Numbered from the stretch's first letter, positions 26,765-35,529 are shown. The stretch: DNA of 57,493 nt from Allosalinactinospora lopnorensis (GCF_000981225.1 NZ_LAJC01000033.1:1-57493), one strand, 5' to 3'. A program made the numbers and translations. The notes: generated by a model not told the origin, from the sequence alone.

Positions 26765-28183
26765 ATGGCACAGGAAGGCGCGGAAGGGACGGGCCACAGG
26801 ATGGACGCGCGCACATATATCGCGGAACACCGCGGCGAGTTCGTCGCCGAGTTGCGGGAGTGGCTGGCGATCCCGTCCGTATCGGCGGACCCCGCGCACC
26901 ACGGCGACGTGCGCAGATCCGCCGAGTGGCTCGCCCGGCATCTGGCGGCGGTGGGCTTCGCGATCGTGGAGATCTGGGAGACGGACGGCATGCCGGCGGT
27001 GTTCGCCGAATGGCCGGCCGCCGACCCCGACGCTCCCACTGTCGTCGTCTACGGACACCACGATGTCCAGCCCGCTGATCCCGCCGAGTCGTGGCAGACC
27101 GACCCGTTCGACCCGGTGGAGCGAGGTGACCGCCTCATCGGGCGCGGTGCTTCCGACGACAAGGGCCAGGTGCTGTTCCACTCCCTGGGGGTGCGCGCCG
27201 GCCTCGCGGCATCGGGGGCGGCGGCTCCGCCGGTGACCCTCAAGCTGCTGGTCGAGGGGGAGGAGGAGTCCGGGTCGCCGAACTTCGCAGGACTCCTTGA
27301 GCGCTACCGGGACCGGCTCGCGTGCGACATCGTCGTCATCTCCGACACGACCATGTGGGCGGCCGACACGCCTTCGATGTGCGTCGGTATGCGCGGCATG
27401 ACCGATTGCCGGATCGACCTGTACGGCCCCGAGGTCGACCTGCACAGCGGGTCGTTCGGCGGCGCGGTCCCCAATCCCGCACGGGCGATGGCCGACCTGC
27501 TATCGGACATGCACGACGCCGGCGGCCGTGTCGCCGTCCCCGGTTTCTACGACGACGTCGCCGAGATCAGTACCGAAGAACGCGAACTCCTCGCCAAGCT
27601 GCCCTTCGACGAGGCGGAATGGCTGCGCACCGCGAGCAGCACCGCCACCGCCGGGGAGACCGGATACAGCACGCTGGAGCGTATCTGGGTGCGGCCCACA
27701 GCGGAGATCAACGGGATGTGGAGCGGCCATACGGGCGCCGGGACCAAAACGATCGTGCCGCGCTCGGCGCACGCCAAGGTGAGTTTCCGCCTGGTGCCCG
27801 ACCAGGAACCGCTGCGCATCCAGGAACGGGTCCGCGACTACGTCGAGGCCGCGCTTCCCGAGGGGGTACGCGCCGATGTGCGCTTCTCCGGCCCGGGTGT
27901 GCGCGCGTGCGCCTCCGACATCACCTCCCCGGCCGTTCGCGCCGCCCGTTCGGCGATGGGGCGCGCCTTCGGTACCGAGGTACTGTTCACACGTGAGGGC
28001 GGTAGCGGTCCCGAAGCCGACATCGCCGACATCCTCGACGCGCCGCTCGTCTTCGTCGCGGTGGGGCTGGACGACGACCGCATCCATGCCCCGAACGAGA
28101 AGGTCGAGATCCCCCTGCTCCTCAAGGGCGCCGAAAGCGCCGCCCACCTGTGGGAGGAGCTCGCCGCGGCGCTGCGGTGCTGA
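26765..28183 (+). CDS. M20 family dipeptidase
   Basis: Zinc metallopeptidase of the M20 (CNDP/carnosinase-like dipeptidase) group, 472 residues. Metal and catalytic motifs: VVVYGHHDVQPAD (His ligand and Asp), GRGASDDKGQ, LVEGEEESGS (catalytic Glu and ligand Glu), then a lid domain with LHSGSFGGAVPNP and the late His in DDDRIHAPNEK. The ATG at 26765 is preceded by TAGTCT ending 8 nt upstream (leaderless); a second in-frame ATG at 26801 is possible. Cytosolic dipeptide turnover is likely; substrate specificity cannot be read. Confidence 0.9.
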   Translation: MAQEGAEGTGHRMDARTYIAEHRGEFVAELREWLAIPSVSADPAHHGDVRRSAEWLARHLAAVGFAIVEIWETDGMPAVFAEWPAADPDAPTVVVYGHHDVQPADPAESWQTDPFDPVERGDRLIGRGASDDKGQVLFHSLGVRAGLAASGAAAPPVTLKLLVEGEEESGSPNFAGLLERYRDRLACDIVVISDTTMWAADTPSMCVGMRGMTDCRIDLYGPEVDLHSGSFGGAVPNPARAMADLLSDMHDAGGRVAVPGFYDDVAEISTEERELLAKLPFDEAEWLRTASSTATAGETGYSTLERIWVRPTAEINGMWSGHTGAGTKTIVPRSAHAKVSFRLVPDQEPLRIQERVRDYVEAALPEGVRADVRFSGPGVRACASDITSPAVRAARSAMGRAFGTEVLFTREGGSGPEADIADILDAPLVFVAVGLDDDRIHAPNEKVEIPLLLKGAESAAHLWEELAAALRC

Positions 28184-28252
28184 CGGCCGCCGGCGGCGCG
28201 GCCCTGCTCTCCAGCCCCCGTTTCTCGAACCTCGAAGGCAGCACGACCGCTT

Positions 28253-29221
28253 ATGGCACACCGCAACCTGACACCGGCCCTCTCCCGAGGCGTCATCGAC
28301 ACTGCTGGCCACCGGCGGCGGGATGACGCCTGGCTGGAGAAAACGTGGGCCGACCCCGCGACCCGGGTGCTGGTCCTGGAGGGCGGGGACCCGGACAGCT
28401 ACGGATGGAAGGCCCTGCTGGCCCGCCAGTCCCGTGCGATGATCACAACGGGTACCGAACGGCCGGAGCTGGTCTTCCGCCCGTCGGCGGAGGCGCCTGA
28501 GGGAGAACGCTACCTGCTCGGCGTCGACGAGGCCGGACGGGCCGTCTTCGCCGTGCGCGCCGCGCCGGGGATCCCTCTGCAGGAGCGCGCGGACAGCAGA
28601 CCGGCCTCGTTGCGCGAGGTGGGCGCGCTGCTGGACGACCGCGACTCCGGTCTGTTGACCCACGCGGTCGCGGTCGCCAACTGGAACGCCACCCACCGCT
28701 TCTGCCCCGGATGCGGCGCACCGATGCGGATGGCCGCCGCCGGGCATGTGCGTGTCTGCGAGAAGGAGGGGACGGAGCACTTCCCGCGGATGGATCCGGC
28801 GGTGATCATGCTGGTCCACCGCGAGGTCGACGGGGTGGGGCAGTGCCTGCTGGGGCACAACCCGCAATGGCCGGCCAACCGCTACTCCGTGCTCGCCGGG
28901 TTCGTCGAGCCCGGGGAGTCACTGGAGCAGGCCGTTGCGCGGGAGGTCGCCGAAGAGGTCGGCGTGATCGTGGCCGAACCGGAGTACCTGGCCTCCCAGC
29001 CGTGGCCGTTCCCGCGCAGCCTGATGCTGGGCTACCTGGCGCGGGCGGTCGGCGAGGCCGAGCGCACCGACCACGAGGAGATCGCCGAGGTCTGCTGGTT
29101 CAGCCGGCCGGAACTGCGCGCGGCCGCGGAGAGCGGTGAGGTCCTGCTCCCGGGGGCGGTGTCGATCGCCCGCAAGCTGATCGAGTACTGGTACGGCGCC
29201 GAACTCCCCGGCGGGTGGTGA
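28253..29221 (+). CDS. nudC: NAD(+) diphosphatase NudC (Rv3199c type)
   Basis: Nudix hydrolase that cleaves NAD(H) to NMN(H) and AMP and, in some bacteria, removes NAD caps from RNA; 322 residues. The N-terminal substrate domain is followed by a zinc-ribbon (FCPGCGAPMRM, then VRVCEKEGTEHFPR, in which the last usual Cys is missing). The Nudix box is GFVEPGESLEQAVAREVAEEVG. The SQPWPFPRSLMLGY motif that marks the NADH-specific subgroup is intact. It stands between the M20 peptidase and the ANTAR/mycoredoxin pair, as near uvrD2 in mycobacteria. Confidence 0.92.
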   Translation: MAHRNLTPALSRGVIDTAGHRRRDDAWLEKTWADPATRVLVLEGGDPDSYGWKALLARQSRAMITTGTERPELVFRPSAEAPEGERYLLGVDEAGRAVFAVRAAPGIPLQERADSRPASLREVGALLDDRDSGLLTHAVAVANWNATHRFCPGCGAPMRMAAAGHVRVCEKEGTEHFPRMDPAVIMLVHREVDGVGQCLLGHNPQWPANRYSVLAGFVEPGESLEQAVAREVAEEVGVIVAEPEYLASQPWPFPRSLMLGYLARAVGEAERTDHEEIAEVCWFSRPELRAAAESGEVLLPGAVSIARKLIEYWYGAELPGGW

Positions 29222-29361
29222 CGGCGGGCGGTGCGCTGACTCGGGAAGGGACCGGAGCCGGACGCGCCATCGCGCAGCGGACAGGGTGCGTCACTCGCTG
29301 CGAACGCGGCGAAACGGTGCCTGTCCGCCCGGGCTCCCCCGGAGCGCGGCACGAGGAGGGG

Positions 29362-29841
29362 TCAGTTCTCGGTGGTGCGTTCCCCGGCGAGTTCCCCGGG
29401 CAACTGGGGGAACGCGGAGGTGGAGCTCGCGACGACCTCGCGGGCCAGGTCGGCCACCTTCCGACCGCGCGAGCGCGCAGCGGAGCGGAGCCGCTGGAAC
29501 GCTTCGCGGGGCTTGAGCCGGTGCCGTTCGGTCAGCACGCCGATCGCCTGCTCGACGACCACCCGGGTATGCAGGGCGTGCTCCAGTTGGGCCACGGTCA
29601 CCCGGAGCCGCTCCACCTCCGATGCGTCGTCCGGCGCCTTGGGGGGCGTGGTGGTGTGAGTGGCGGAGGGATCGGCTGACGGCTGATCTTCGGTGACGAG
29701 CAGATCGGCCAGCACTATCGCGTTCAGCAGATCGGGCAGTTCCTCGCCGTCGTGCACGCGCCATCCTCCGGGCGTGCGCCGGATGAATCCCGAATCGGAG
29801 TCCGCCGGACCCTTACCCCGGGCTGTGCTGTGAGACGTCAC
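29362..29841 (-). CDS. ANTAR-domain protein
   Basis: Protein of about 159 residues with a C-terminal ANTAR RNA-binding three-helix domain (QLEHALHTRVVVEQAIGVL, then LKPREAFQRLRSAARSRGRKVADLAREVV). ANTAR domains act as antiterminators by binding paired hairpins in nascent RNA. The N-terminal ~80 residues (GGWRVHDGEELPDLLNAIVLADLL) are not a recognisable receiver or GAF domain. GTG 29841 has GAGGGA 5 nt upstream and is preferred over the ATG 54 nt further up. The target RNA is unknown. It follows the mycoredoxin gene on the same strand after 58 nt. Confidence 0.8.
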   Translation of the reverse strand: MTSHSTARGKGPADSDSGFIRRTPGGWRVHDGEELPDLLNAIVLADLLVTEDQPSADPSATHTTTPPKAPDDASEVERLRVTVAQLEHALHTRVVVEQAIGVLTERHRLKPREAFQRLRSAARSRGRKVADLAREVVASSTSAFPQLPGELAGERTTEN

Positions 29842-29899
29842 GTGATCCCTCAACTTCCGTCGCGTGCGCCGCCGTTCCGTTCGAACGGCGGCCACGTGT

Positions 29900-30160
29900 C
29901 TACGACTGCCCCGTGAGTTTCTTCTTGACTTGAGCCAACGACGGGTTCGTCAGGGCTGTGCCGTCGGCGAACACCAGCGTCGGCACCGTGCGGTTGCCAC
30001 CGTTAACCCCCATGACGTACTCGGCCGCTGAGGGGTTCTGCTCGATGTCGATTTCCTCGATCACGATTCCCTCGCGCCCGAGCTGACTCTTGAGCCGCTT
30101 GCAGAAGCCGCACCACGGGGTGGAGTACATCGTGATCTGGGCGGTGGTCGGAGTACTCAT
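29900..30160 (-). CDS. Mycoredoxin-1-like glutaredoxin
   Basis: An 86-residue glutaredoxin-fold oxidoreductase. The active site is C17-G-F-C20 in TPWCGFCKRL; the family carries CGYC or similar. The cis-Pro segment is GNRTVPTLVF. Mycoredoxins reduce mycothiol-mixed disulfides and are encoded beside uvrD2 in mycobacteria (Rv3198A), as here. The ATG is preceded by GGAGAG. It is divergent from uvrD2, sharing a ~346-nt intergenic region. Confidence 0.92.
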   Translation of the reverse strand: MSTPTTAQITMYSTPWCGFCKRLKSQLGREGIVIEEIDIEQNPSAAEYVMGVNGGNRTVPTLVFADGTALTNPSLAQVKKKLTGQS

Positions 30161-30506
30161 AAAGGGGGTCTCTCCTAACGAAGCCGTCTGGTCGGGGTAC
30201 GGACGCTGACGTTGGCACCTACACCGCCTACTAGCAACGCCGAAGCCTGTGCCGAGCTTCCCTGACCGATATCTCCGGTTTCGCTGTCAGCGGTGGGACG
30301 TCTCCCGGTGAGTTCTGGTTCCCGCCTGGAGAACGCCCTCTTCTCGTCCCTCCACAGAGAGGGTGCGCCGGGGCGGCTCTGTCCGCGCCCGCGCCGATAC
30401 TTGAGAGACTGGCCCGGGCGGGCGGGCCCGGTGTGGCCGGACGCGGCCGGTGCGAAACCGGAGGGCCACCGCGGCGCCCTGGGACACGAGCGGATTGGAG
30501 AGGTCG
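30161..30506. other. Intergenic region between mycoredoxin and uvrD2
   Basis: There are 346 nt between divergent genes. I see a GGAGAG ribosome site for the mycoredoxin gene and GGAGAGG for uvrD2. A possible GATACT -10 near 30398 and GC-rich dyads near 30415-30435 are present but unconvincing. Confidence 0.4.
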
Positions 30507-32594
30507 ATGGACCCTGACCGCGTACTGGAAGGCCTCGACCCCGAACAGTGCGACGCGGCGCGCGCCCTGCGCGGGCCGGTGTGCATCCTGGCGGGTGCCG
30601 GTACCGGAAAGACCCGCGCGATCACGCACCGCATCGCCTACGCGGTCGCCAGTGGGGTCGTCACCGAGCAGCAGATCCTCGCGGTGACATTCACGACCCG
30701 GGCCGCAGGCGAGATGCGCGGCCGACTGCGCGGCCTCGGCGCCCCGCGGGTGCAGGCCCGCACCTTCCACTCCGCCGCGCTGCGCCAGCTCTCCTTCTTC
30801 TGGCCGCAGGTCATCGGGGGGCCCGAACCCACACTGATCAGCAGCAAGATCCAGGTGGTCGCCCGGGCCGCCCACTCCTGCGCGCTGCAGCTCGACCGCA
30901 CCGGACTGCGCGACATCGCGAGCGAGATCGAATGGGCCAAGGTCACCCAGGTCCGCCCGACCGACTACGAGAAGGCGACCGCGAAGGCCGGCCGGGCCGC
31001 CCCTATGCCCGCGCACGACGTCGCCCGGGTCTACGAGGCGTACGAGGAGCTGCGCCGCGAACGCAACCTGCTGGACTTCGAGTCGATACTGGAGCTCACA
31101 GCGGCGATGCTCACCGAGCACCCCGCGATCGCCCAACGGGTGCGCGACCAGTACCGCTACTTCGTCGTCGACGAGTTCCAGGACGTCAACCCGCTGCAGA
31201 AACTGCTGCTCGACGCGTGGCTCGGCGACCGCGACGACCTCTGCGTCGTCGGCGACCCCAGCCAGACCATCTACTCCTTCGCCGGCGCGACCCCCAGTTA
31301 CCTCACCCGGTTCTCCGCCGGCTACCCGAACGCCACCGTCGTGCAGCTGGTCCGCGACTACCGCTCCACACCGCAGGTGGTGCGGGTCGCCAACGGGGTA
31401 CTGCGGCACGCGCGGGGCCCGGCCGCCGACCACCGCCTTGAGCTCGCCGCCCAGCGTCCCGACGGCCCCGACCCCACCTACACCGAGTACGACGACGAGC
31501 CCGCTGAGGCCACCTCGGTCGCGCGCAAGATCGCCGCGCTGATCGACTCCGGAACCCCTGCCCGGGAGATCGCGGTGCTGTTCCGTACCAACTCCCAGTC
31601 GGCGGCCTACGAGCAGGCGCTCTCGGATGCCGGCATCCCCTTCAGCGTGCGCGGCGCCACGCGGTTCTTCGAACGTCCGGAGATCAAGCAGGCCGTGCAC
31701 ACCCTGCGCGGCGCCCGCCACGGGGCGGAGCAGGAGCCGCTGGTCACCACGGTGCGGCACATCCTCGCCCCCCTGGGTCTCACCGAAGTTCCGCCCGAAG
31801 GACGCGAGGCCCGGGAGCGCTGGGAGTCCCTCGCGGCCTTGGCGCAGCTCGCCGAGGACGTGGCCGCGGAACGGCCCGGGGCCGCCATGGAGGACTTCGC
31901 CGCCGAGCTCGAAGCGCGTGTGGCGACGGAGCACGCCCCCGAGTTCGAGGGGATCACCCTGGCGTCGCTGCACTCGGCCAAGGGCCTCGAATGGGACGCG
32001 GTCTTCCTCGTCGGCCTGACCGAGGGGATGCTTCCGATCATCTACGCCGAGTCCGCCGAGCAGATCGAGGAGGAACGGCGGCTGTGCTACGTCGGTGTCA
32101 CCCGTGCACGGGAGTACCTGGCGCTGTCCTGGGCGCTGGCGCGCTCCCCGGGAGGGCGCAAGAGCCGCAAACCGTCGCGGTTCCTCGACGGCCTGCGCCC
32201 GGCCTCCCCGGCACTGGCGGGAGAGCGCGCCGGACGCCGCCGCCAGGCCGCGGTCGTGCAGTGCCGCGTCTGCGGGACCACCCTCACCGAGGCCGCCGAA
32301 CGCAAGCTCGCCCGGTGCCTGGACTGCCCTGTCGACTATGACGAGGAGCTGCTGGAGCGCCTCAAGGCGTGGCGGCGCGAATCCGCCCGGGAGCAGAAGG
32401 TCCCGCCCTACGTCATCTTCACGGACTCCACCCTGCAGGCCCTGGCCGAACACGTGCCCACCAGCGAGGCCCAGCTCTCCCGGATATCCGGTGTCGGTGC
32501 GGTGAAGCTCGAACGCTACGGTGAGGCTGTACTGGCCTTGTGCGCAGGGAAGGAGCCTGGCAGCGGTGGCGCGGAAGGGCAACGCGATGAGTGA
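30507..32594 (+). CDS. uvrD2: ATP-dependent DNA helicase UvrD2
   Basis: Superfamily 1A 3'-5' DNA helicase of 695 residues. LDPEQCDAARAL (Q motif), Walker A AGAGTGKTRA, VTFTTRAAGEM, FVVDEFQDVNPLQ, GDPSQTIYSFAGA, LHSAKGLEWDAVFL and CYVGVTRAREYL. A tetracysteine zinc module follows (CRVCGTTL ... CLDC), then an HRDC domain (YVIFTDSTLQALAEHVP). This is the mycobacterial UvrD2 architecture, in which the HRDC/tetracysteine region couples ATPase to unwinding. ATG 30507 has GGAGAGG upstream; the open frame further up is not conserved. The stop lies 8 nt inside tesB. Confidence 0.93.
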   Translation: MDPDRVLEGLDPEQCDAARALRGPVCILAGAGTGKTRAITHRIAYAVASGVVTEQQILAVTFTTRAAGEMRGRLRGLGAPRVQARTFHSAALRQLSFFWPQVIGGPEPTLISSKIQVVARAAHSCALQLDRTGLRDIASEIEWAKVTQVRPTDYEKATAKAGRAAPMPAHDVARVYEAYEELRRERNLLDFESILELTAAMLTEHPAIAQRVRDQYRYFVVDEFQDVNPLQKLLLDAWLGDRDDLCVVGDPSQTIYSFAGATPSYLTRFSAGYPNATVVQLVRDYRSTPQVVRVANGVLRHARGPAADHRLELAAQRPDGPDPTYTEYDDEPAEATSVARKIAALIDSGTPAREIAVLFRTNSQSAAYEQALSDAGIPFSVRGATRFFERPEIKQAVHTLRGARHGAEQEPLVTTVRHILAPLGLTEVPPEGREARERWESLAALAQLAEDVAAERPGAAMEDFAAELEARVATEHAPEFEGITLASLHSAKGLEWDAVFLVGLTEGMLPIIYAESAEQIEEERRLCYVGVTRAREYLALSWALARSPGGRKSRKPSRFLDGLRPASPALAGERAGRRRQAAVVQCRVCGTTLTEAAERKLARCLDCPVDYDEELLERLKAWRRESAREQKVPPYVIFTDSTLQALAEHVPTSEAQLSRISGVGAVKLERYGEAVLALCAGKEPGSGGAEGQRDE

Positions 32595-33522
32595 GACGGC
32601 GGACGGGGCGGCGAGCGAACTGGAAGAGCGGCACACCGGCGGATCCGCGGAGCCACGGCAGACCATCGAAGGACTCCTGGAGATCCTCGACCTGGAGCGG
32701 ATCGAGGTGAACATCTTCCGCGGACGCAGCCCTGACGACGGCCCCCAGCGGGTCTTCGGGGGGCAGGTGGCCGGGCAGGCGTTGGTGGCCGCGGGACGCA
32801 CGGTCCCCTCCGACCGCCACGTCCACTCGCTGCACGCCTACTTCATCCGTCCCGGAGACCCGGCCGTCCCGATCGTCTACGACGTCGATCGGGTCCGCGA
32901 CGGCCGCTCCTTCACGACCCGCCGGGTTGTGGCGATCCAGCACGGCAAGGCGATCTTCACGTTGTCGGCATCGTTCCACAAGACGGAACCGGGTCTGGAG
33001 CACCAGGTCGAGATGCCCGAGGTCCCCGGGCCCGAGGAGCTGCCGACCGCACGCGAGCGGCTCTTCCAGGCCTTCGGCAAGGTGCCCAGATTCGCCCGCT
33101 GGCACCCGATCGAGCTGCGCCCTGTGGGGCCGCTCTCCTTCGAGGTCGAGCAGAACCCCGGCCTGCGCACCACGCGGAACCTGGTGTGGCTCAAAGTCGA
33201 CGGCAAGCTCCCCGACGACCAGATGCTGCACGTCTGCCTGATGACCTATGCCTCGGACATGACCCTGCTCGATACCGTCCTGCTCGGGCACGGCCGGACC
33301 TTCGCCGGCATCTCCATGGCCAGCCTCGACCACGCCATGTGGTTCCACCGGCCGTTCCGCGCCGACGAGTGGCTGCTCTACGCCCAGGAGACACCGAGCG
33401 CCGCCGGTGCCCGCGGCCTGGCCCGGGGCCTGGTCTACACGCAGAGCGGCGAACTGGTCTGCTCGGTGGTCCAAGAGGGGCTCATCCGCGTCCTGGACGA
33501 CGGGTCCGCGGGAGGCGGGTGA
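32587..33522 (+). CDS. tesB: Acyl-CoA thioesterase II (TesB)
   Basis: Double-hotdog acyl-CoA thioesterase of 311 residues. The first hotdog has FRGRSPDDGPQRVFGGQVAGQAL; LHAYFIRPGDP and RDGRSFTTRRVVAIQ are TesB hallmarks. The second domain contains the conserved TYASDMTLLDT (catalytic Asp) and SLDHAMWFHRPFRADEWLLY, with GLARGLVYTQSGEL near the end. It hydrolyses fatty acyl-CoA to free acid and CoA in the cytosol. The ATG lies inside the uvrD2 3' end (8-bp overlap), so the two are translated from one message. Confidence 0.93.
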   Translation: MSETADGAASELEERHTGGSAEPRQTIEGLLEILDLERIEVNIFRGRSPDDGPQRVFGGQVAGQALVAAGRTVPSDRHVHSLHAYFIRPGDPAVPIVYDVDRVRDGRSFTTRRVVAIQHGKAIFTLSASFHKTEPGLEHQVEMPEVPGPEELPTARERLFQAFGKVPRFARWHPIELRPVGPLSFEVEQNPGLRTTRNLVWLKVDGKLPDDQMLHVCLMTYASDMTLLDTVLLGHGRTFAGISMASLDHAMWFHRPFRADEWLLYAQETPSAAGARGLARGLVYTQSGELVCSVVQEGLIRVLDDGSAGGG

Positions 33523-33594
33523 ACCCGCGCAGACGTTCTGGAATTCCCGTACGGTTCCGGCCGGACCCGGCCAAATCCGCAGGTGAAAAATGGG

Positions 33595-33623
33595 TTGCCG
33601 GCCGTGCACCGCCCCTCTAGGGT
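33595..33623 (+). promoter_or_regulatory. WhiB7-type autoregulated promoter
   Basis: A -35 TTGCCG (33595-33600) and -10 TAGGGT (33618-33623) are separated by 17 nt. They follow an A-rich stretch GTGAAAAATG (33583-33592) just upstream of the -35. This A/T element next to the -35 is the known binding feature of WhiB7 with the principal sigma factor. It implies autoactivation of whiB7. Confidence 0.78.
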
Positions 33624-33697
33624 TGAACCCGTTGTCGCCCGCGCCGGCCGATGCGGGAAACCCGTCGGCCCGATCGTGAAGGAGGTGTCCCGGTCAA

Positions 33698-33970
33698 ATG
33701 AACACACTGATCCACAGGTTCGACCTGATCCCGGCTGTGCGTCTTCGGGACACCGTGCGCGGCGGCACTGTGTCCGCTGAACCGCGCCTGGCTTATGGCG
33801 TCATGCCTTTGGCGAACGCAGGCGATGGCATGGGCGATAAGCGCCGGGCCGGCTTTGCCGGGTCCACGGTGCGGGCCCGCCGGTACAGCCAGGTCGAACT
33901 CATGCTCGCAGCAGGAACCCCGCGCCCCAAGGGCGTCGTGGGGTGGTGTCCACGGAGCGCTCCGGCTTAG
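33698..33970 (+). CDS. Upstream ORF in the whiB7 leader
   Basis: A 90-codon open frame (MNTLIHRFDLIPAVRL...) in the ~540-nt whiB7 leader. AAGGAGGT (33679-33686) lies 11 nt upstream of the ATG, slightly long but usable. It stops 28 nt before the attenuator hairpin. Known whiB7 leaders use an upstream ORF whose impaired translation by ribosome-targeting antibiotics prevents termination; position and layout fit that role. The peptide itself shows no family and may only matter as a translated sequence. The true start could be one of the internal Met codons. Confidence 0.55.
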   Translation: MNTLIHRFDLIPAVRLRDTVRGGTVSAEPRLAYGVMPLANAGDGMGDKRRAGFAGSTVRARRYSQVELMLAAGTPRPKGVVGWCPRSAPA

Positions 33971-33998
33971 CCACGCGAAGGCCGGGTGATTCTCCCGT

Positions 33999-34034
33999 GG
34001 CCGCGGACCCCACATCGGGGCCGCGGCCTTCTTT
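33999..34034 (+). terminator. Attenuator (intrinsic terminator) in the whiB7 leader
   Basis: GGCCGCGG-A-CCCC (33999-34011) pairs with GGGGCCGCGGCC (34017-34028) around ACATC with a single bulged A, followed by TTCTTT. It lies between the upstream ORF and whiB7. It therefore fits transcription attenuation relieved when uORF translation is disturbed. Confidence 0.85.
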
Positions 34035-34171
34035 ATGTCCGTGATGGCGCTCCCTCTGGCAGGGGATCGGCGTCGCCGGGCGCATCGCAGGTCCTGGCCC
34101 CGAAGCCGGAAGGGTTTCCGGCCGTCGTTACCGCCAACCGCGATGAAGACGAAAGATCAGGGAGGACACCG

Positions 34172-34450
34172 ATGCTTGCGTCGGTCCTGGAAGCTCCGTG
34201 GCTCGGGGAAGTCGAGGTCCCTTGTCGTTGGGAACCGGACCTCTTCTTCGCTGAGGCCCCGGCCGACGTGGAGGCCGCCAAGGCTGTCTGCCGCCAGTGC
34301 CCCGTTCGGGAGCAGTGCCTGGCGGACGCGCTGGAACGGCGGGAGCCGTGGGGCGTTTGGGGTGGCGAGCTGTTCGTCTCGGGCAAGGTCGTGCCGCGCA
34401 AGCGGCCGCGCGGCCGTCCCCGCAAGACCCCCGAAGTAGTGGCGGCCTGA
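34172..34450 (+). CDS. whiB7: Transcriptional regulator WhiB7
   Basis: Fe-S cluster transcription factor of 92 residues that activates intrinsic antibiotic-resistance genes together with the principal sigma factor. The four cluster Cys are in VPCRW and AVCRQCPVREQCLADA. The Gly/Trp turn WGVWGGELF follows. The C-terminal AT-hook RGRPRK, which reads the A/T-rich element beside the -35, defines the WhiB7 subgroup. The ATG has GGGAGGA upstream. Its leader contains the promoter, upstream ORF and attenuator described separately. Position after uvrD2/tesB matches Rv3197A. Confidence 0.95.
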   Translation: MLASVLEAPWLGEVEVPCRWEPDLFFAEAPADVEAAKAVCRQCPVREQCLADALERREPWGVWGGELFVSGKVVPRKRPRGRPRKTPEVVAA

Positions 34451-34523
34451 GCCGCGGGCCGCAGTCGCGACCCCGCCGGCCGGACGGGATCTCGACCATT
34501 TCGCCGGAAAGGAAAACCGAACA

Positions 34524-34682
34524 ATGCTGCTCTACGAACTGGTGCGACTGCAGGAGAGGGTCGACGAGAAGCGCGACCGCGAGCGGGACCGTCTTGCGGC
34601 ACGCCGTCGCCGAGCCGAGCTGCGCGAGCGCGACCGCGCTGAACGGCTGCTCCTCGAACCCAGGTGCGCACGCCTGTGTTGA
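34524..34682 (+). CDS. Small charged coiled-coil protein downstream of whiB7
   Basis: A 52-residue frame beginning MLLYELVRLQERVDEKRD with a long run of Arg/Glu/Asp/Ala (RERDRLAARRRRAELRERDRAERLLL), predicted as one helix or coiled coil. GGAAAGGAAAA lies about 8-10 nt before the ATG. It starts 73 nt after the whiB7 stop on the same strand and may be co-transcribed. No function is known to me. The C-terminus carries two Cys. Confidence 0.55.
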   Translation: MLLYELVRLQERVDEKRDRERDRLAARRRRAELRERDRAERLLLEPRCARLC

Positions 34683-34730
34683 TCCCGGGTCGGTCATCCG
34701 CGACGGGATGTCGCCCGGAGACGGGGGCGA

Positions 34731-34759
34731 AGGGTCGGCGCCTTCCAGGCGCCGGCCCT
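34731..34759 (+). terminator. Hairpin after the whiB7 unit
   Basis: AGGGTCGGCGCC (34731-34742) pairs with GGCGCCGGCCCT (34748-34759) around TTCCA, with one G-T pair. It lies about 50 nt after the small coiled-coil gene and has no clear T run. Confidence 0.55.
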
Positions 34760-34946
34760 TCCCGCGACCGGGCCTGGCCGGATGCGGCCGCGGCGGGTTT
34801 GCGCATCCCTCCGCAGGCCGCAACCCGGTGGTGTAGGGGGATCGCTTGATCACCGATACCGGAGATGGCGAAATGGCGGGGGTTCGGCCGTAAAAGGCCG
34901 GGTCTCGCCCCTGTGGCACTTCTCATCTCTGAGCTACCGTGAGTTT

Positions 34947-35504
34947 GTGCCTCCGAATACAAAAGTTGAGGTACGACGCAGTTCCCGCCGCCGGCGCACC
35001 GTGTCCGCCTACCGCGACGGTGACAAAACGGTCGTCCTCGTTCCCGCTACGTTCTCCCGCGCGGAAGAGAAGCGCTGGGTGGACCGCATGTTGGAGCGTC
35101 TTGAGGCACGTGAGGAGCGCCGCCGCCCCGACGACGACGCGTTGCACGCGCGGGCAGTCGACCTCGCCGAACGCTATCTCGCCGGACTGGCCCGGCCCGA
35201 AACCGTGCGCTGGGTGGACAACCAGCAGACCCGCTGGGGATCCTGCACCCCCGAGAACGGCTCCATCCGGCTCTCCCGGCGGCTGTCGGGGATGCCGTCG
35301 TGGGTGGTCGACTACGTCCTGATCCACGAACTCGTGCATCTGATCATCCCGCACCACGGCCCCGAGTTCTGGGATATGGTGCGCCGTTATCCCAAGGCGG
35401 AGCGCGCCCGGGGCTACCTCGAAGGAGTCAGCGCCGCTCCGCGACTCGAGGCCGGAGCCGTCGAAGTCGAGGAGAGCGAGGAGGACGACGTCATCGAGGA
35501 CTGA
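34947..35504 (+). CDS. YgjP/M48-like (DUF45) zinc metallopeptidase
   Basis: SprT/WLM-like metallopeptidase of 185 residues. Seen are the family's VEVRRSSRRRRTVSAYRDG start, the WGSCTPENGSIRLSRRL substrate-strand motif and the zinc motif LIHELVHLIIPHHGPEFW (HExxH plus downstream His/Glu). GTG 34947 is supported by TACCGT (34935-34940) ending 6 nt upstream, a leaderless arrangement. The tail is acidic (VEVEESEEDDVIED). The function of this family is not settled. Confidence 0.85.
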   Translation: MPPNTKVEVRRSSRRRRTVSAYRDGDKTVVLVPATFSRAEEKRWVDRMLERLEAREERRRPDDDALHARAVDLAERYLAGLARPETVRWVDNQQTRWGSCTPENGSIRLSRRLSGMPSWVVDYVLIHELVHLIIPHHGPEFWDMVRRYPKAERARGYLEGVSAAPRLEAGAVEVEESEEDDVIED

Positions 35505-35529
35505 GGGCTGTCCCGTGACTCTGCCGTGG

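Noticed and set aside
30231-32801. 856-residue ORF antisense to uvrD2
   Set aside because: Mirror frame of a high-GC coding region; no motifs, while the + strand has complete helicase motifs.
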